A stretch of DNA of 50,864 nucleotides from Ignavibacteria bacterium. GTDB taxonomy: Bacteria; Bacteroidota; Ignavibacteria; Tepidaquicellales; Tepidaquicellaceae. The stretch spans positions 1-50,864 of the forward strand of contig JADJWZ010000023.1 in the NCBI GenBank assembly GCA_016716125.1, written 5' to 3'. This document shows, one piece after another, positions 49,432 to 50,864 of the stretch. The translations under genes and the position numbers were made by a program. The notes under the pieces were generated by a model that saw nothing but the letters and a program-made list of their open reading frames with translations, made no database searches and was not told the DNA's origin. Numbering within the stretch: position 1 is the first letter of the stretch; each line of letters starts with the position of its first letter.

Positions 49432-50295
49432 TTGAAAAATTTTACTTTACAAATCTTAATTGTTCTGTTTTTTGCTTCATTTATACAGTCACAGACTTTT
49501 TCCGGTGACAATGATTATTCATTTAAAAGACTTCTCAAAAGCAAACCGTCCATAGAATTATCCTACGGAGTTTCTGATGTTAATTTCAGCGGAACAGGTT
49601 ATGACTTTGCGCCTACAGGGCTTATAGAACTGAATCTCGGTTTTACTTCAAGTAAAGTATCCGGTTTCCGAAAAGACATTATCAATTATAAAAACAGATT
49701 CCTGTTTCTGAGTTTTAATTCGGAGGAAAATTCTCTGAAGAAAAATAATTCAGGAATTAATTCAAACTTATGGAAATTCGGATTCGGAAATAAAAGCGGT
49801 TACGGAGTTTCTCTCGGTAAGTCTGCTGCCATTCTGCCTTACAGTTCACACACTTTCAACTGGTCAAATTTCAAATATGACAAACAAACTGCAAATTCAT
49901 CAGCTGTAATAGATGAAAATTATTATTCGCAGCTTGATAATATGGCGGGAGTATTCAGATTCGGAAGTTCATTTGAAGCCGGAATAAATTTACAGATCAC
50001 TAAAGGATTTTCCATACAGCCGAAATATGAGACGGCGGATATATTTCCCAGACATCTGGCTGGTAAACAATTAATGAGCACGGTAATTGAATATGCAGGA
50101 TTTGGTTTACTGGAAACTTTTACAAAAGCCGTCATGAAAAATTCTCCGGTCGCAGGAACGTTCGTTAATTTTATTTTACTGAACGCTTATGAATACGGAT
50201 TCTATCGGCAAAAAAGATCAGATGTGCTGGCCGTTTGTCACTTCGCGCCTTTGAGATATGAGACTTTTAAATTAGGCATGACATTTGTCTTCTGA
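49432..50295 (+). CDS. Outer-membrane beta-barrel-like protein
   Basis: A 287-residue protein starting at a TTG codon (MKNFTLQILIVLFFASFIQS signal peptide). The mature part has alternating polar/hydrophobic strands (SIELSYGVSDVNFSGTGYDF, FGNKSGYGVSLGKSAAILPY, GINLQITKGFSIQPKYETAD) and ends with an aromatic strand FKLGMTFVF, the usual C-terminal barrel signal. Function unknown. It converges on the yraN gene with no gap. Confidence 0.65.
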   Translation: MKNFTLQILIVLFFASFIQSQTFSGDNDYSFKRLLKSKPSIELSYGVSDVNFSGTGYDFAPTGLIELNLGFTSSKVSGFRKDIINYKNRFLFLSFNSEENSLKKNNSGINSNLWKFGFGNKSGYGVSLGKSAAILPYSSHTFNWSNFKYDKQTANSSAVIDENYYSQLDNMAGVFRFGSSFEAGINLQITKGFSIQPKYETADIFPRHLAGKQLMSTVIEYAGFGLLETFTKAVMKNSPVAGTFVNFILLNAYEYGFYRQKRSDVLAVCHFAPLRYETFKLGMTFVF

Positions 50296-50688
50296 TCAGA
50301 AAGCGTTTTTAATGTGATTGATATTCGGAATGCCGTCAGTGAAAAGTATGCTGACCACATCAATGCGGAGATCATGCGCAGAGTATAATTCATTCTCAAG
50401 CAGAAATCCCATAGCGGCTTTTCTGATGTTTTCCATTTTGTAAGCGGTAACAGACTCTTCCGGTTCGCCGAATTTTTTATTCTTCCTTGTCTTCACTTCA
50501 GCAAATATCAGGGTTTTAGCAGAAACATCTTCAAATATCAGATCGATCTCCGCTCTCTGAAATCTGTAGTTTGCTTTCAGGAATTTCAGTCCGGATTCTT
50601 TCAGATAATTCATTGCAATGATCTCACCGCTTTTACCGAATCGGTTTTTATAAATGCACTTCGAATCTGATGTATCCGGATTTTTCAT
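50296..50688 (-). CDS. yraN: YraN family (UPF0102) endonuclease-like protein
   Basis: A 130-residue protein with the UPF0102 layout: GKSGEIIAMNYLKESGLKFL, NYRFQRAEIDLIFED (the RxGEIDLI motif as RAEIDLI), FAEVKTRKNKKFGEPEESVT and HDLRIDVVSI. The Asp, Glu-x-Lys and Asp match the Holliday-junction-resolvase-like PD-(D/E)XK fold. Its start overlaps the RNase HII stop by four bases (ATGA), a conserved rnhB-yraN arrangement. Confidence 0.9.
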   Translation of the reverse strand: MKNPDTSDSKCIYKNRFGKSGEIIAMNYLKESGLKFLKANYRFQRAEIDLIFEDVSAKTLIFAEVKTRKNKKFGEPEESVTAYKMENIRKAAMGFLLENELYSAHDLRIDVVSILFTDGIPNINHIKNAF

Positions 50689-50864
50689 AAATCACAATAA
50701 AATTTCCTGCAAAAAGTCTTCCGGTGAATTTCACAAACTCCGATCTCTTTAATTTTCTCAATATGCTTTTTTGTGCCGTATCCTTTATTGGAATTGAAAT
50801 CATATTCAGAGTAAACCGAATGAAATTCTCTCATCAGCATATCGCGGGTCACTTTTGCAAGGAT
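50685..50864 (-). CDS. rnhB: Ribonuclease HII, C-terminal end
   Basis: The visible 59 residues (ILAKVTRDMLMREFHSVYSE, FNSNKGYGTKKHIEKIKEIG, EIHRKTF) are the C-terminal part of RNase HII, which cuts RNA in RNA-DNA hybrids. The HKGYGT block is present as NKGYGT. The gene runs off the right edge and ends TGA at 50685-50687, overlapping the yraN start. Confidence 0.9.
   Translation of the reverse strand: MLAKVTRDMLMREFHSVYSEYDFNSNKGYGTKKHIEKIKEIGVCEIHRKTFCRKFYCDL

Overview
The window looks like chromosome from an AT-rich bacterium of the Bacteroidota/Ignavibacteriota group. Seven reading frames end in, or are followed out of frame by, the 'NYPNPFNP'-type C-terminal sorting tail of type IX secretion cargo. 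Chaperonin, nucleotide-salvage, ComEC, DusB and RNase HII genes of ordinary bacterial type lie between them. No tRNA or rRNA gene was recognised.

Bases 1-10160 are an accessory, defence-like island with every gene on the minus strand. Reading 5'->3' on that strand, one tight run encodes a TPR protein with a zinc-peptidase-like HELVH motif, a MazG-like NTP pyrophosphohydrolase, a PD-(D/E)XK-like/DUF2075 helicase, a uracil-DNA-glycosylase-superfamily protein, a broken type III-style adenine methyltransferase (Mod), a 130-aa unknown and a gene cut by the left edge. A second remnant run upstream is a HerA-ATPase tail, a KTSC protein and a DUF2130 nuclease-like protein. Mod and HerA are clearly decayed. 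Several other frames in the window are broken by single-base indels, mostly in homopolymers, so sequencing error must be separated from true decay.

Bases 10160-14430 hold a YdeI-like gene with a frameshift, an alpha/beta hydrolase and many repeats: 14-bp TTGATAATTGA-type tandem repeats, a long inverted repeat around CCCGAGTACTCGGG, and a 21-bp minisatellite that is open on both strands. groES-groEL follows, with a sigma70-like promoter overlapped by a CIRCE operator and a good terminator.

Bases 16660-20860 are a repeat and transposition hot spot. At least 13 REP-like long hairpins of three related types surround a RAYT (REP-associated tyrosine transposase). A complete IS110-family element sits exactly inside one hairpin. 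Its 3' non-coding region contains a 9-nt complement of the hairpin target, as expected of a bridge/seeker RNA. A second, inverted IS end and local duplications show repeated rearrangement here.

Bases 20890-50864 are mostly ordinary: a monooxygenase-like small protein, arylsulfotransferase-like, PaaK-like ligase, methyltransferase-like, lipoprotein, TIGR02757, 3-hydroxyacyl-CoA dehydrogenase-like, thymidine phosphorylase, ComEC, membrane and secreted proteins, DusB, a slipin with an apparent frameshift near its start, a GH3 glycosidase, a series of secreted T9SS cargo proteins, YraN and the end of RNase HII at the right edge.
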